From CAYLNH01 sp964384625 (GTDB lineage: Bacteria; Verrucomicrobiota; Lentisphaeria; JABSQK01), in the NCBI GenBank assembly GCA_964384625.1, contig CAYLNH010000340.1, forward strand, positions 1-6,752: a stretch of DNA of 6,752 nt, in the 5' to 3' direction. Below the pieces are notes generated by a model. The model was not told where the DNA came from, ran no database searches, and was given only the letters and a program-made list of their open reading frames with translations. A program made the position numbers and the translations under genes. Within the stretch, counting starts at the first letter, position 1. Each line of letters opens with the position of its first letter. Below, piece by piece: positions 6,466 to 6,752 of the stretch.

Positions 6466-6600
6466 TGAAGAAGTTCATCAGTGGCTGCAAGCCCTCACGC
6501 CTCACCCCGCTTTTCGGGCGCTGGGAAGCCGGCTTCCCGGCGCCCGAAAAGCGGGGTGACGGGCCATCTCCTGCCCTGATGAACTCATTCACCGGGCCGG
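6457..6600. repeat. Large near-palindrome with 58-bp core
   Basis: The core has 29-bp arms (6502-6530 and 6531-6559) with no loop and one T/G mismatch (6522/6539), which would be a G-U pair in RNA. Outside it, after unpaired stretches of 20 and 16 nt, the arms pair again: 10 bp AGTTCATCAG/CTGATGAACT (6472-6481 and 6576-6585), then GGTGAA/TTCACC (6464-6469 and 6588-6593 as a near match) and a few GC pairs to 6457/6600. The whole could extrude as a cruciform, or fold as a very stable RNA hairpin. No transposase frame or clear target-site duplication is seen. It may be a non-autonomous MITE-like element, a bidirectional terminator, or a dispersed palindromic repeat. Confidence 0.7.
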
Positions 6601-6651
6601 CGAGCGACCCGGGGTCTACAGCGTTTCAAGCTATTCTGTAGTCGCCACTCC

Positions 6652-6668
6652 TCACGCTGAAGGCGTGA
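6652..6668. repeat. Short hairpin repeat, copy 1
   Basis: Arms TCACGC and GCGTGA (6 bp) flank the loop TGAAG. The same design recurs 72 bp downstream at 6724-6740 with two base pairs changed on both sides of the stem. The sequence between the copies includes a 5-bp CCTGG/CCAGG inverted repeat (6679-6683 and 6701-6705), so the unit may be a two-hairpin element. Confidence 0.6.
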
Positions 6669-6723
6669 TAGTCTTGAGCCTGGCGCTGGCGAAGCCTGCC
6701 CCAGGATGGGGGGAGATACGGTT

Positions 6724-6740
6724 CAACGCTGAAGGCGTTG
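6724..6740. repeat. Short hairpin repeat, copy 2
   Basis: Arms CAACGC and GCGTTG (6 bp) flank the same TGAAG loop as copy 1. A GTAGTAGGCCCTG flank follows and is cut by the window end. Relative to copy 1, stem pair 1 changes T-A to C-G and pair 2 changes C-G to A-T, so pairing is kept while sequence differs. Confidence 0.6.
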
Positions 6741-6752
6741 TAGTAGGCCCTG

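Larger units (their letters stand above)
6383..6752. other. Gene-free right end with several inverted repeats
   Basis: No credible coding frame was found in these 370 bases. Short open frames that cross the palindromes have arginine- and proline-rich translations with no family signal. The stretch contains, in order, a small hairpin (6445-6465), a large palindrome (6457-6600), a weaker 6-bp inverted repeat CTACAG/CTGTAG (6616-6621 and 6636-6641), and two short hairpin repeats (6652-6668 and 6724-6740). The array runs on past the window edge. Confidence 0.65.

Noticed and set aside
5741..6592. Minus-strand open frame across the SIS gene and palindrome
   Set aside because: It is antisense to a recognised SIS domain, and its N-terminal part is simply the translated palindrome.

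Overview
The window is a GC-rich (visibly about 60% or more), densely coded bacterial chromosome segment with mostly housekeeping genes. The genes use ATG or GTG starts, several with clear Shine-Dalgarno sites. No phage, transposase, CRISPR, rRNA or tRNA gene is visible. The lineage cannot be fixed from sequence alone. The hairpin-rich intergenic repeats and the unusual gene mix remind me of Planctomycetes/Verrucomicrobia/Lentisphaerae-type genomes, but that is recollection and not a demonstrated match. The YheU-family gene is otherwise best known from gammaproteobacteria.

Layout. Bases 1-152 hold no gene I can assign with confidence. A leftward block runs from 3216 down to 153: a fold-type I PLP aminotransferase, an RluA-type pseudouridine synthase whose start overlaps the aminotransferase stop by 4 bp (ATGA), a small stand-alone GGQ-domain release-factor-like protein, and, after a 176-bp gap containing two hairpins, a YheU/UPF0270 protein. 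Bases 3217-3449 form a divergent intergenic region with a good sigma70-like promoter facing right. A rightward block follows: a Rep/UvrD-type superfamily 1 DNA helicase (3450-5483), then a SIS-domain phosphosugar-binding protein (5711-6382). From 6383 to the right end there is no gene. That stretch contains a compact hairpin, a nearly perfect 58-bp palindrome inside a longer ~144-bp inverted repeat, and two copies of a short hairpin repeat whose stems show compensatory changes.

How the parts relate. The pseudouridine synthase and the GGQ protein both act on ribosome or rRNA function and probably share a transcript with the aminotransferase. The helicase is a genome-maintenance enzyme. The SIS protein resembles phosphoheptose-isomerase-like proteins but lacks the expected metal-ligand residues, so its activity is open. 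I see no convincing multi-gene novel system. The most unusual material is the intergenic palindromic DNA and the divergent SIS protein.
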